This document shows positions 6,710-14,251 of a stretch of 32,643 nucleotides of DNA, piece by piece. The position numbers were made by a program, and so were the translations under genes. Origin of the DNA: a bacterium (lineage in GTDB: Bacteria > Bacillota > Clostridia > Lachnospirales > Lachnospiraceae); assembly GCA_023666335.1 (NCBI GenBank), contig JAMPCE010000029.1, positions 1-32,643 on the forward strand, given 5' to 3'. The notes under the pieces are model-generated. The model ran no database searches. It saw only the letters and a list, made by a program, of their open reading frames with translations, and was not told the DNA's origin. Position 1 is the first letter of the stretch; the number at the start of each line of letters is the position of its first letter.

Positions 6710-9072
6710 CAGAAGCAAAGAAATTTCCGGGGAAAATAGTATTCGGTCTGGATATCGGAACCAGAAGCATCGTAGGGACTGTGGGCTACCGCACGGGCGG
6801 CAAGTTCCATGTGGTGACGCAGAGCATCAGGGAGCATCAGACAAGGGCGATGCTGGACGGGCAGATCCATGATATCTACAAGGTCGGCGAGACCATCAAG
6901 GAGGTCAAGGCGGAGCTTGAAGAGCGCATCGGCAGACCCTTAAAAGACGTCTGTATCGCGGCGGCTGGTCGTGTGCTGCAAACCGTGAACATTCGGGTGG
7001 ATCAGGAGCTTGAAAACGAGCGCGAGATCACGGGGGAGGATATCTATGCGCTGGATTCTACAGGCATCGAGAGAGCCTATCAGGAATTTCTGGAAAAGAA
7101 CGACATGGATATGAAATTCTACTGCGTCGGATATTCGGTTGTACGTTATTATATGAACGGTTATCAGATCGGAAATCTGGAGGGACATAAGGCGAAGACC
7201 ATCGGCGCCGATCTGATCGCCACGTTCCTGCCGGAGGATGTGGTGGACGGGCTTTACAAGGCGGTCGGCGTGGCAGGGCTTGACGTGGTGAATCTGACGC
7301 TGGAGCCGATCGCGGCGATCCAGGTCGCGATCCCCGAGATGTACCGCATGTTGAATATCGCGCTGGTGGATGTGGGCGCGGGCACTTCCGATATCTCCGT
7401 CACCAGAGACGGCAGCATCATCGCCTACGGCATGATTCCCATTGCGGGGGACTCCCTCACGGAGGTGGTCGCAAAGCACTGTCTGGTGGACTTTGCCACG
7501 GCGGAGCAGATCAAGCGGGAGACCGGTGTGAAAGATGTGATCGAGTATAAGGATATCATGGGGCTGACGCAGACCATCACCACCGAGGAAGTGGAGCGCG
7601 TGGCGTCCGACGTGATCGAGAATATGACCAGTCAGGTGGCGGATAAGATCAAATCGTTAAACGGCGACAAGTCCGTCAGTGCGGTCTTCGTGGTGGGCGG
7701 CGGCGGAAAACTGCCGGGCTATACGAAAGCGCTTGCGGAGAAACTGGACATTCAGAGCGAACGTGTGGCGGTCAGGGGCGAGGAGGTCATGCAGGGCATT
7801 GAGTTTTTGGAGGCGGATGCCAGAAAAGATTCCCTGATGGTGACGCCCATCGGCATCTGCTTAAGTTTCTACGAGCAGAGCAATAACTTTATCTTCGTCT
7901 ACTTTAACGACCAGCGCGTGAAGATCTACGACAACAATAAGGCTGCGGTGGTGGATGCAGCCATGCAGGCGGAATTTGCGAGCGACGGCCTGTTCCCGAA
8001 GCGCGGAAAAGAACTGAACTTTACGGTGAACGGGAAACTGCGCATCGCAAGGGGAGAGCCCGGTGAGGCGGCGCAGATCACCGTGAACGGCAACGAGGCG
8101 GACATTTATACGCTGATCCACGCAAACGATCAGATCCGCGTGACGGAGTCTACCGCCGGGGCGCCTGCGGCGATGACTTTGGGAGAGCTTCCTGAATTTG
8201 GCACGAAAATGTGGGTCGAGGTCAATGAAAAGAAAGTGGATCTGCCGAAGTTTGCCAGCGTGAACGGGGAATTGCAGTCCGAGTATTATGAGATTCAGGA
8301 AAACGATGAGATCGAGATCCTGGGATATTACACGGTGCGGCAGATCTCCGAATTTATGGATGTGGTCATTGACTGGAATATGAACATCTATGTGAACAAT
8401 AAACTGGCGGATATGGAGACGAAAGTATATGAAAACTTCTCCGTGATCTGGACGATGGAAGAACTGGCGCTCTCCGATGTGGAAGTGTATGAGCGGGCAA
8501 AGGAAGAGGAAGAGCGGGTGCGCGAGAACAGACCTGCGGGTACGGCAGGTTTCTCGGCGGCAGCGTCAGGAAAGGCCGGACAGCAGGAGAGCGCCGTTTC
8601 GGAAGATCGGACGGAAACGGATGAAGACGATGCGTCGTCAAAAGGCGATGCGCCTGTTTCAGGGGAAACGGCGGATACAGCCGATACAGGGAACGCAGCC
8701 GGGGAAGAAAACGCCAGAAAGGGCGCGAGGATCGTGATGGGCCCCGGCGTGAAGCGCGCCGAGGAGGAAGCGAAAGCCCGCGCGAAAGCAAAAGAGGAAG
8801 AAGCTGCCCGTGCGAAAGCGGAGGAAGAAAAACGGCGGGAAGAACTGTTGAATAAACATGTGCCTGTCTCCATTATCGTGACGGTGAACGGCGAGCAGAT
8901 CAAGCTGGAAGGCAAGAAAGCTTATGTGTTTGTGGATGTGTTTGAATACATTGACTTTGATCTCTCAAAGCCGGAGGGGAGCGGGATCGTCACCAACTTA
9001 AACGGCAGACCCGCGCAGTATATGGAGAATATCAAGAGCGGCGATACCATTGAAATTTATTGGAAGCCGTAA
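6706..9072 (+). CDS. Long FtsA-like ATPase (actin/Hsp70 superfamily)
   Basis: This 788-residue protein belongs to the FtsA/PilM branch of the actin-Hsp70 superfamily. Nucleotide-binding signatures are phosphate-1 FGLDIGTRS (13-21), phosphate-2 DVGAGTSD (222-229) and the adenosine motif VVGGGGKLPGY (329-339). After residue 390 it leaves the FtsA plan. Beta-rich segments follow (FTVNGKLRIARGE, VEVNEKKVDL, IYVNNKLADM), then a low-complexity acidic linker (about 610-680), an Ala/Glu/Arg/Lys coiled coil (about 685-715) and a final beta-rich domain starting SIIVTVNGEQ. It is much longer than classical FtsA (about 420 residues). A scaffold or cell-envelope role is inferred only. The GTG start overlaps the coaE stop and has GGGGGAAG upstream. 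Confidence 0.85.
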   Translation: MTEAKKFPGKIVFGLDIGTRSIVGTVGYRTGGKFHVVTQSIREHQTRAMLDGQIHDIYKVGETIKEVKAELEERIGRPLKDVCIAAAGRVLQTVNIRVDQELENEREITGEDIYALDSTGIERAYQEFLEKNDMDMKFYCVGYSVVRYYMNGYQIGNLEGHKAKTIGADLIATFLPEDVVDGLYKAVGVAGLDVVNLTLEPIAAIQVAIPEMYRMLNIALVDVGAGTSDISVTRDGSIIAYGMIPIAGDSLTEVVAKHCLVDFATAEQIKRETGVKDVIEYKDIMGLTQTITTEEVERVASDVIENMTSQVADKIKSLNGDKSVSAVFVVGGGGKLPGYTKALAEKLDIQSERVAVRGEEVMQGIEFLEADARKDSLMVTPIGICLSFYEQSNNFIFVYFNDQRVKIYDNNKAAVVDAAMQAEFASDGLFPKRGKELNFTVNGKLRIARGEPGEAAQITVNGNEADIYTLIHANDQIRVTESTAGAPAAMTLGELPEFGTKMWVEVNEKKVDLPKFASVNGELQSEYYEIQENDEIEILGYYTVRQISEFMDVVIDWNMNIYVNNKLADMETKVYENFSVIWTMEELALSDVEVYERAKEEEERVRENRPAGTAGFSAAASGKAGQQESAVSEDRTETDEDDASSKGDAPVSGETADTADTGNAAGEENARKGARIVMGPGVKRAEEEAKARAKAKEEEAARAKAEEEKRREELLNKHVPVSIIVTVNGEQIKLEGKKAYVFVDVFEYIDFDLSKPEGSGIVTNLNGRPAQYMENIKSGDTIEIYWKP

Positions 9073-9148
9073 TACGAATCATAAGAAAAACGAACGAAAA
9101 GGAAGAAACGCCGTCTGTGCGGATGGCGGCGAATTGGTTGACATAACT

Positions 9149-9949
9149 ATGAGACTTTGCAGCATTGCCAGCGGCAGCAGCGGAAACTGCGTCTATGTGG
9201 GAAGCGACGCCACCCATCTTCTGATGGATGTGGGAATCAGCGGGAAACGGACGGAGGAGGGACTGCACGAGCTTGGCTTATCCATGCGGGACATCGACGG
9301 CATTTGTATCACGCACGAGCACGCCGATCATATAAGCGGCTTGGGCGTGCTTTCAAGGAAATACGGCATTCCCATCTATGCAACGGCAGGGACGATCGAG
9401 GCGATTCAAAAGACCGCCTCTTTGGGGGAGATCGACACCTCGCTTTTTCAGGTCATCGTCCCTGACGAGAAACGGATTATCAAGGACATCGCCCTCTATC
9501 CCATGCGCACCTCCCACGACGCGGCAGATCCGGTAGCCTACCGCATCGGCCATGACGGAAAGCGGATCGGGATCATCACGGATCTGGGGTGCTACAACGA
9601 GTATACGGTGGAGTGCCTGAAACATCTCGATCTCTTGTATCTGGAAGCGAATCATGACGTACATATGCTGCAAGTGGGACCTTATCCCTATTATCTGAAA
9701 AAGAGGATCCTCGGCGAGAGGGGGCATCTGTCAAACGAGGCGGCAGGAAAGCTGTTGAGCAGGGTCTTGCATGACGATATGCAGGCTGTTGTTCTGGGGC
9801 ATTTGAGCAAGGAGAACAATCTGCCCGAACTTGCCTACGAATCGGTGCGGGTGGAGGTCACCATGTCCGATACGAAATATAACGGCAATGATTTTCCCGT
9901 GTATGTGGCGAAGCGGGATACGGTGTCCGAGATCATAGAGGTGCGGTAG
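9149..9949 (+). CDS. WalJ/YycJ-like metallo-beta-lactamase-fold hydrolase
   Basis: This 266-residue protein has the metallo-beta-lactamase core His56-x-His58-x-Asp60-His61 (THEHADH). The opening MRLCSIASGSSGN is characteristic of the WalJ/YycJ group, and a later histidine is in MRTSHDA. Homologues are linked to cell-wall and DNA metabolism and are reported to be DNA exonucleases. In bacilli the gene sits with walRK, but here it follows the FtsA-like gene. An in-frame ATG at 9050 overlaps the previous gene and adds residues absent from the family, so the ATG at 9149 is used although no good ribosome site precedes it. The third member of the dispersed repeat pair region begins 13 bases after its stop. 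Confidence 0.9.
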   Translation: MRLCSIASGSSGNCVYVGSDATHLLMDVGISGKRTEEGLHELGLSMRDIDGICITHEHADHISGLGVLSRKYGIPIYATAGTIEAIQKTASLGEIDTSLFQVIVPDEKRIIKDIALYPMRTSHDAADPVAYRIGHDGKRIGIITDLGCYNEYTVECLKHLDLLYLEANHDVHMLQVGPYPYYLKKRILGERGHLSNEAAGKLLSRVLHDDMQAVVLGHLSKENNLPELAYESVRVEVTMSDTKYNGNDFPVYVAKRDTVSEIIEVR

Positions 9950-9961
9950 AGCACTTGTGTT

Positions 9962-9988
9962 ATCGCAGTAAACTGCTCTGACACGGAG
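9962..9988 (+). repeat. Dispersed intergenic repeat, copy 2
   Basis: This copy matches 3366-3392 with one mismatch (C for T at base 23). It starts 13 bases after the walJ-like stop. Unlike copy 1, no start codon follows its GGAG at a useful distance, so the conserved sequence is not explained by a shared ribosome site. Confidence 0.75.
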
Positions 9989-10024
9989 AATAGGATAAAA
10001 GATAAGGGGCATACTACGAAGGTG

Positions 10025-10053
10025 TTGACGTACAGAAAACTGTACGTTATAAT
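10025..10053 (+). promoter_or_regulatory. Near-consensus promoter of the toxin-antitoxin operon
   Basis: TTGACG (10025-10030), a 17-bp spacer and a perfect TATAAT (10048-10053). An operator palindrome fills the spacer and a second one begins just after the -10 box, so repressor binding would block polymerase directly. Confidence 0.9.
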
Positions 10054-10074
10054 TTGGGTACAGGAAATTGTACA
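10029..10074. promoter_or_regulatory. Two-palindrome YefM-YoeB-type operator
   Basis: The first palindrome is perfect: GTACAG-AAAA-CTGTAC (10030-10045). The second is GTACAG-GAAA-TTGTAC (10058-10073), with one mismatched pair. The four hexamers CGTACA, TGTACG, GGTACA and TGTACA are related to TGTACA. Within each palindrome they lie 12 bp apart centre to centre, which is the spacing reported for the Escherichia coli yefM-yoeB operator. The antitoxin, alone or with toxin, is the expected binder. Confidence 0.85.
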
Positions 10075-10095
10075 TCACAACGAGGAGGTGCTTTT

Positions 10096-10362
10096 ATGCT
10101 GGCGGTGAATTATACAAACCTTCGGGATAACATGAAAATGTATATGGATAGAGTGACGGAGGATTATGAGACCATGATCGTTACAAGAAAGGATCATAAA
10201 AATGTCGTCATGATATCTGAGGAAGCCTATAACAATCTTATGGAAAACGTTTATGTGATGGGAAATAAAGAAAATTATGACTGGTTGATGAAAGGTAAGG
10301 CACAGTTGGAGAAGGGACAGTTTGCCGTTCATGAATTGATCGAGGCTGAAGATGATGAATAA
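10096..10362 (+). CDS. yefM: Phd/YefM family antitoxin
   Basis: This 88-residue protein starts MLAVNYTNLRDNMKMYMD, the N-terminal DNA-binding region of YefM antitoxins. The central part contains VTRKDHKNVVMISEEAYNNLMEN, typical of Phd/YefM. The C-terminal half is acidic (residues 60-88) and would wrap around and neutralise the toxin. It should repress its own promoter through the two palindromes upstream. The ATG at 10096 has GAGGAGG at 10082-10088. A frame opening at 10054 starts inside the -10 box and is rejected. It overlaps the toxin gene by 8 bases, as usual for such pairs. Confidence 0.93.
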   Translation: MLAVNYTNLRDNMKMYMDRVTEDYETMIVTRKDHKNVVMISEEAYNNLMENVYVMGNKENYDWLMKGKAQLEKGQFAVHELIEAEDDE

Positions 10363-10618
10363 GGTATTTGCGGACACCGGATGGGAAGATTACCTATACT
10401 GGCAGACAGAAGACAGGAAAACGTTGAAAAAGATCAATCAGTTGATTGGCGATATTGCTCGCAACGGAAACAGCGGGCTGGGTAAGCCGGAACCACTGGG
10501 CGGAAATTTGTCGGGCTTTTGGAGCCGGAGAATCAATGATAAGGATCGCTTGATCTACAGGATCGATGAAAATAATATTTATATTATCGCATGCAGATAT
10601 CATTATGGAGATAAATGA
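10355..10618 (+). CDS. yoeB: YoeB family mRNA interferase toxin
   Basis: This 87-residue toxin is closely YoeB-like. From the ATG at 10355 the catalytic residues fall at Glu46, Arg65, His83 and Tyr84, the same numbers as in E. coli YoeB. The segments WEDYLYWQ, GKPEPLGGNLSGFWSRRI and CRYHYGDK are hallmark. YoeB binds the ribosome A site and cleaves mRNA. An ATG one codon earlier (10352) is equally readable. The ribosome site GAGG (10342-10345) lies inside the antitoxin gene, so translation is coupled. No key residue is missing, so the toxin should be active. Confidence 0.95.
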   Translation: MNKVFADTGWEDYLYWQTEDRKTLKKINQLIGDIARNGNSGLGKPEPLGGNLSGFWSRRINDKDRLIYRIDENNIYIIACRYHYGDK

Positions 10619-10632
10619 GGAAATTGAGAGAA

Positions 10633-11256
10633 ATGAAATACATTTTTCTACACGGCTTGGGCCAGAAGCCGTCAGATTGGGAGGAGACCGTGAAAGCGGC
10701 AGATCCGGCGGGCGAAGTCATCTGTCCGGATCTGTTTGCGTGGCTTCACGGAAAGGAACCGGATTATGCCGTTTTGTACCACGCCTTTGAGGAATTTTGC
10801 GGACAGTATGATGAACCTTTGTGCCTGTGCGGTCTTTCGCTGGGCGGCATCTTAGCGTTGCAGTATGCGGCGTCTCATGGAGAGCGGGTCGGAGCGCTGA
10901 TCCTGGTCGGCGCGCAGTTTACCATGCCGCGCAGGCTCTTACAGGTTCAGAACCTGATTTTCAGTGTTTTGCCGGATGCGGCATTCACGGGGATGGGGCT
11001 TGCAAAAAAGAGTGTGATCGCGCTGTCAAAATCAATGATGAAGCTTGATTTTGCGCAGGAATTACAGAAGATCGACTGTCGGACGATGATCGTATGCGGC
11101 AAGAAAGACCGGGCAAACAGAAAGGCGGCTTTGCAGATGCGGGAGAAGATACCGAACGCGGAACTGCATATGGTTGTGGGCGCGGGGCATGAAGTGAACC
11201 GGGAGAAGCCGGAGGAGCTGGGGCGGATTCTCATTGCGGCGGCTGGGACATCGTGA
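10633..11256 (+). CDS. Alpha/beta hydrolase
   Basis: This 207-residue protein has an alpha/beta hydrolase fold with a complete putative triad: nucleophile Ser69 in CGLSLGG, Asp159 in CGKKDRANR and His186 in GAGHEV. The oxyanion region is HGLGQ (7-11). Substrate cannot be told from sequence, and a small-ester or thioester hydrolase is possible. Two starts are possible: the ATG at 10615, which overlaps the toxin stop, and the ATG at 10633, which gives the family-like opening MKYIFLHGLG and is preferred. It follows the toxin immediately and may be read from the toxin-antitoxin promoter. Confidence 0.85.
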   Translation: MKYIFLHGLGQKPSDWEETVKAADPAGEVICPDLFAWLHGKEPDYAVLYHAFEEFCGQYDEPLCLCGLSLGGILALQYAASHGERVGALILVGAQFTMPRRLLQVQNLIFSVLPDAAFTGMGLAKKSVIALSKSMMKLDFAQELQKIDCRTMIVCGKKDRANRKAALQMREKIPNAELHMVVGAGHEVNREKPEELGRILIAAAGTS

Positions 11257-11296
11257 TAGGATAAAGTGGAAAAGCATATTGGGTGAGGAGGAGCAT

Positions 11297-11569
11297 ATGA
11301 AAAAAACAATTATTACAGTGGTAGGAAAAGATACGGTGGGCATCATCGCAAAAGTCTGCACCTATCTTGCGGACAATCAGATCAATATTCTGGATATCTC
11401 GCAGACCATCGTGCAGGGGTTTTTCAACATGATGATGATCGTGGACATGAACCGGACGGATAAGGATTTCGGACAGGTGGTAGACGAGCTGGCGACGCTG
11501 GGGCAGGAGATCGGTGTGGACATCAAGTGCCAGAAAGAAGAAATTTTCGATCAGATGCACAGAATCTAA
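11297..11569 (+). CDS. ACT domain protein, UPF0237 family
   Basis: This 90-residue protein is a single ACT domain: beta strand [13 protein letters not shown], helix [14 protein letters not shown], and strands [19 protein letters not shown], followed by a second helix. ACT domains bind amino acids or other small ligands and regulate partner proteins. UPF0237 members are consistently next to UPF0210 genes, as here (gap 40 bases), so a functional pair is likely, but the ligand is unknown. The ATG at 11297 has GAGGAGGAG directly upstream. An earlier in-frame start at 11234 lies within the hydrolase gene and is rejected. Confidence 0.93.
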   Translation: MKKTIITVVGKDTVGIIAKVCTYLADNQINILDISQTIVQGFFNMMMIVDMNRTDKDFGQVVDELATLGQEIGVDIKCQKEEIFDQMHRI

Positions 11570-11609
11570 CCGTGCGGGTTTGCGGGTTGAAAAGAAAGGA
11601 ATTACGATT

Positions 11610-12974
11610 ATGATAAATCTATTCGAGGTGGCTGAGACCAACGAGATGATTGCGAAAGAAAACCTTGACGTGCGCACCATCACGCTGGGCATCAGCCTTT
11701 TGGATTGTATCGACGGCGAGATCAGAAAAGTCAACGACCGGGTCTACGAAAAAATCACCGCCACCGCCAAGGACCTTGTGAAAGCGGGTGAGGAGATTGA
11801 AAAGGAGTTTGGAATACCGATTGTAAATAAGCGTATTTCTGTAACACCGATAGCGCTTGTGGGCGGCGCGTCCTGCAAGAGCAGCGGGGATTTTGTAACG
11901 CTCGCGAAGACGATGGACCGGGCGGCGCGGGAAGTGGGCGTCAACCTGATCGGCGGTTATTCCGCCCTTGTCTCTAAGGGCATGACGAAAGCGGACGAGA
12001 TGCTGATCCGTTCGATCCCGGAGGCGCTGCATGCCACGGAGCGGGTCTGTAGTTCCGTGAATCTTGCATCTACAAAGACGGGCATCAATATGGATGCGGT
12101 GCGTCTGATGGGCGATATCATCAAGGAGACGGCGTTTGTCAGCAGAGAGCATGACAGCGCAGACTGCATGAAGCTGGTGGTGTTCTGCAATGCGCCGGAC
12201 GACAATCCGTTCATGGCGGGCGCATTCCACGGCGTGACGGAGGCGGACGCTGTGATCAATGTGGGCGTCAGCGGTCCCGGCGTGGTCAAGACTGCCTTGC
12301 AGAAAGTGCGGGGAGAGAACTTTGAAGTGCTCTGCGAGACCATTAAGAAAACTGCCTTTAAGGTGACGAGGGTGGGTCAGTTGGTGGCGCAGGAGGCGTC
12401 CCGGATGCTGGGGATCCCTTTCGGCATTGTCGATCTCTCCCTTGCACCCACGCCGGCGATCGGTGACAGCGTGGCGGATATTCTTTGCGAGATCGGTCTG
12501 GAATATGCGGGTGCGCCGGGAACGACGGCGGCGCTTGCGCTCCTAAACGATCAGGTAAAAAAAGGCGGCGTGATGGCTTCTTCCTATGTGGGAGGCTTAA
12601 GCGGCGCGTTTATTCCGGTCAGCGAGGATCAGGGGATGATTGACGCGGTGGCGGCGGGCGCGCTCACGATCGAGAAACTGGAGGCGATGACTTGCGTATG
12701 CTCCGTGGGGCTCGATATGCTGGCGGTTCCGGGCGATACGCCGAATACGACGATCGCGGGCATCATTGCGGATGAGATGGCGATCGGCATGGTGAACCAG
12801 AAGACCACGGCGGTGCGCATCATTCCGGCGATCGGCAAGGGCGTGGGCGACAAGGTAGAGTTTGGCGGACTGTTCGGCTATGCGCCCGTGATGCCGGTGA
12901 ACGGATTTTCCTGCGAGGCGTTTGTCAACCGCGGGGGGAGGATTCCCGCGCCGATCCATAGCTTTAAAAATTAG
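11610..12974 (+). CDS. UPF0210 (DUF711, PFL-like) family protein
   Basis: This 454-residue protein matches the UPF0210/DUF711 family in length and in segments such as [18 protein letters not shown] (residues 19-36), [47 protein letters not shown] and the C-terminal [14 protein letters not shown]. Structures of the family resemble the pyruvate-formate-lyase barrel without a glycyl radical, and no reaction is established. It is paired with the ACT protein upstream, which may act as its regulator. The ATG at 11610 has AAAGGA nine bases before it. The in-frame extension to 11514 overlaps the ACT gene and is not used. Confidence 0.93.
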   Translation: MINLFEVAETNEMIAKENLDVRTITLGISLLDCIDGEIRKVNDRVYEKITATAKDLVKAGEEIEKEFGIPIVNKRISVTPIALVGGASCKSSGDFVTLAKTMDRAAREVGVNLIGGYSALVSKGMTKADEMLIRSIPEALHATERVCSSVNLASTKTGINMDAVRLMGDIIKETAFVSREHDSADCMKLVVFCNAPDDNPFMAGAFHGVTEADAVINVGVSGPGVVKTALQKVRGENFEVLCETIKKTAFKVTRVGQLVAQEASRMLGIPFGIVDLSLAPTPAIGDSVADILCEIGLEYAGAPGTTAALALLNDQVKKGGVMASSYVGGLSGAFIPVSEDQGMIDAVAAGALTIEKLEAMTCVCSVGLDMLAVPGDTPNTTIAGIIADEMAIGMVNQKTTAVRIIPAIGKGVGDKVEFGGLFGYAPVMPVNGFSCEAFVNRGGRIPAPIHSFKN

Positions 12975-13000
12975 AAAGCAAGCCGGCTGGAGTTGATCAT

Positions 13001-13747
13001 ATGCAATACTACCAATGTGAAAAATATCCGATCGAGTTTGTTGTATCAGAGAATATTGACAAGCATTTTGAGACGCATAACCATGTAAGCCATTACGTCA
13101 TATCCATGATTGCGCGGGGCGCGGTCACGCTTTACATGGAAAACAGGGAAACCGTGTGCCGCAGAGGAGATGTGTTTATTGTGCCGCCTTATACAGCGCA
13201 TTCCGTGCGGCAGGGAAAGGATGCGCGTCTTTTGTCTGTGTGTATCGGAACTGCCCTCATCGAAGCGGGTGATATAGAGACGGTAGAGAGAATTGTTCGG
13301 GTGTTTTTGGGGGATGTCGTGAAGCCGGGGATTTTCGGAAAGGGACAGAAAGAGAAAATGCTGACTTTTGTGCGGATGCTCTATGGGCTCAGGGAGAAAG
13401 GGCAGAAAAGCATGGATGCAGACGTCAGGTTTCTGGCTGATAAGATTACCGCGCATCCGGAACAGGAGCTGTCCATAGAAACATTGGCGGCGGATATTTT
13501 TGTCAGCAAATATCATCTCATAAGAAAATTTAAAAAGGGTACTGGCATGACGCCGCACCGCTTCTGCATCCAGAATCGTATACGGAGATCGCAGAGGCTG
13601 CTGGATGCAGAAAAGACAGTCGGTGAGATCTCGGCAGAGATGGGCTTTTATGACCAGAGCCATTTTAACAGGGCTTTCCGGCGGATCGTCGGGGTATCTC
13701 CGTCAGAATATATTCGTTCCAAAAAACAGATCGCGCAAGGGACATAG
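13001..13747 (+). CDS. AraC family transcriptional regulator with cupin sensor domain
   Basis: This 248-residue protein has an N-terminal cupin-type AraC binding domain (about 15-90, with ETHNHVSHYVISMI and RGDVFIVPPYTAHSV). A C-terminal double helix-turn-helix follows (about 145-242). The second HTH ends with the AraC signature GEISAEMGFYDQSHFNRAFRRIVGVSPSEYI. It is likely to bind a small ligand and activate a nearby promoter. The candidate target is the cupin-transcarbamylase pair 85 bp downstream, which lies on the same strand. It starts 26 bases after the UPF0210 gene, with CTGGAG upstream. No promoter of its own was seen. Confidence 0.93.
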   Translation: MQYYQCEKYPIEFVVSENIDKHFETHNHVSHYVISMIARGAVTLYMENRETVCRRGDVFIVPPYTAHSVRQGKDARLLSVCIGTALIEAGDIETVERIVRVFLGDVVKPGIFGKGQKEKMLTFVRMLYGLREKGQKSMDADVRFLADKITAHPEQELSIETLAADIFVSKYHLIRKFKKGTGMTPHRFCIQNRIRRSQRLLDAEKTVGEISAEMGFYDQSHFNRAFRRIVGVSPSEYIRSKKQIAQGT

Positions 13748-13760
13748 GGCAATTTTTTAC

Positions 13761-13789
13761 AAGACACGATGACCTCCGAAGAATATGAT
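13761..13789 (+). promoter_or_regulatory. Possible promoter for the cupin gene
   Basis: AAGACA (13761-13766), 17 bp and TATGAT (13784-13789). The -35 box is poor, as expected for an AraC-activated promoter. Transcripts starting near 13796 would lack the upstream arm of the inverted repeat at 13772-13826. Confidence 0.4.
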
Positions 13790-13826
13790 AGAAGCGTAAG
13801 ACAGATCACATATTTAATTCGGAGGT
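13772..13826 (+). promoter_or_regulatory. Inverted repeat masking the cupin ribosome binding site
   Basis: ACCTCCGAA (13772-13780) is a perfect complement of TTCGGAGGT (13818-13826), which contains the GGAGG of the cupin gene. In any transcript entering from AraC the site would be buried in a 9-bp stem with a 37-nt loop. Confidence 0.55.
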
Positions 13827-13831
13827 GCGGA

Positions 13832-14215
13832 ATGAATACATTTGAAGCGTTTGACAACGGAAGATTGATTTTGTCGGAAAAAGAAGTTGATTTTGCGAAG
13901 ATTGAGTGGTCGAAGCATCCGACCTTTCAGGGTGTCGAACTGAAACACATCATCACGGCAAAGGACACGGGCGGGAAGTTCAGCTATCATCTGGTGCGGA
14001 TCGCTCCCGATTGCAGGATCGGAAATCATATCCATGAGACGCAGTTGGAAACGCATGAGGTGATCAAGGGCAGCGGAATATGCGTAAATGCGGGCAGCAC
14101 GATTCCATATGAAGTCGGGACCATATCCATCATGCAGGCAGGCGTGCCGCATGAAGTCCATGCGGGCGCGGACGGTTTGTATCTTTTTGCAAAGTTTATG
14201 CCGTCGTTATGCTGA
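13832..14215 (+). CDS. Small cupin-domain protein
   Basis: This 127-residue single-domain cupin has a metal-site-like first motif in IGNHIHETQLETHEVIKGSG (about 67-86: two histidines, a glutamate-bearing stretch and a later His) and a second motif in MQAGVPHEVHAGADG (about 104-118). The function is unknown: small cupins include isomerases, ligand sensors and dioxygenases. It sits between an AraC regulator and a transcarbamylase-like gene, suggesting a shared pathway. The ATG at 13832 has GGAGG at 13821-13825, whose accessibility may be controlled by an upstream complementary segment. A frame opening at 13769 would remove that site and is rejected. Confidence 0.88.
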   Translation: MNTFEAFDNGRLILSEKEVDFAKIEWSKHPTFQGVELKHIITAKDTGGKFSYHLVRIAPDCRIGNHIHETQLETHEVIKGSGICVNAGSTIPYEVGTISIMQAGVPHEVHAGADGLYLFAKFMPSLC

Positions 14216-14251
14216 AACACGATTCCTCTCAAAGAGCGGAGGCGTTTGAAA

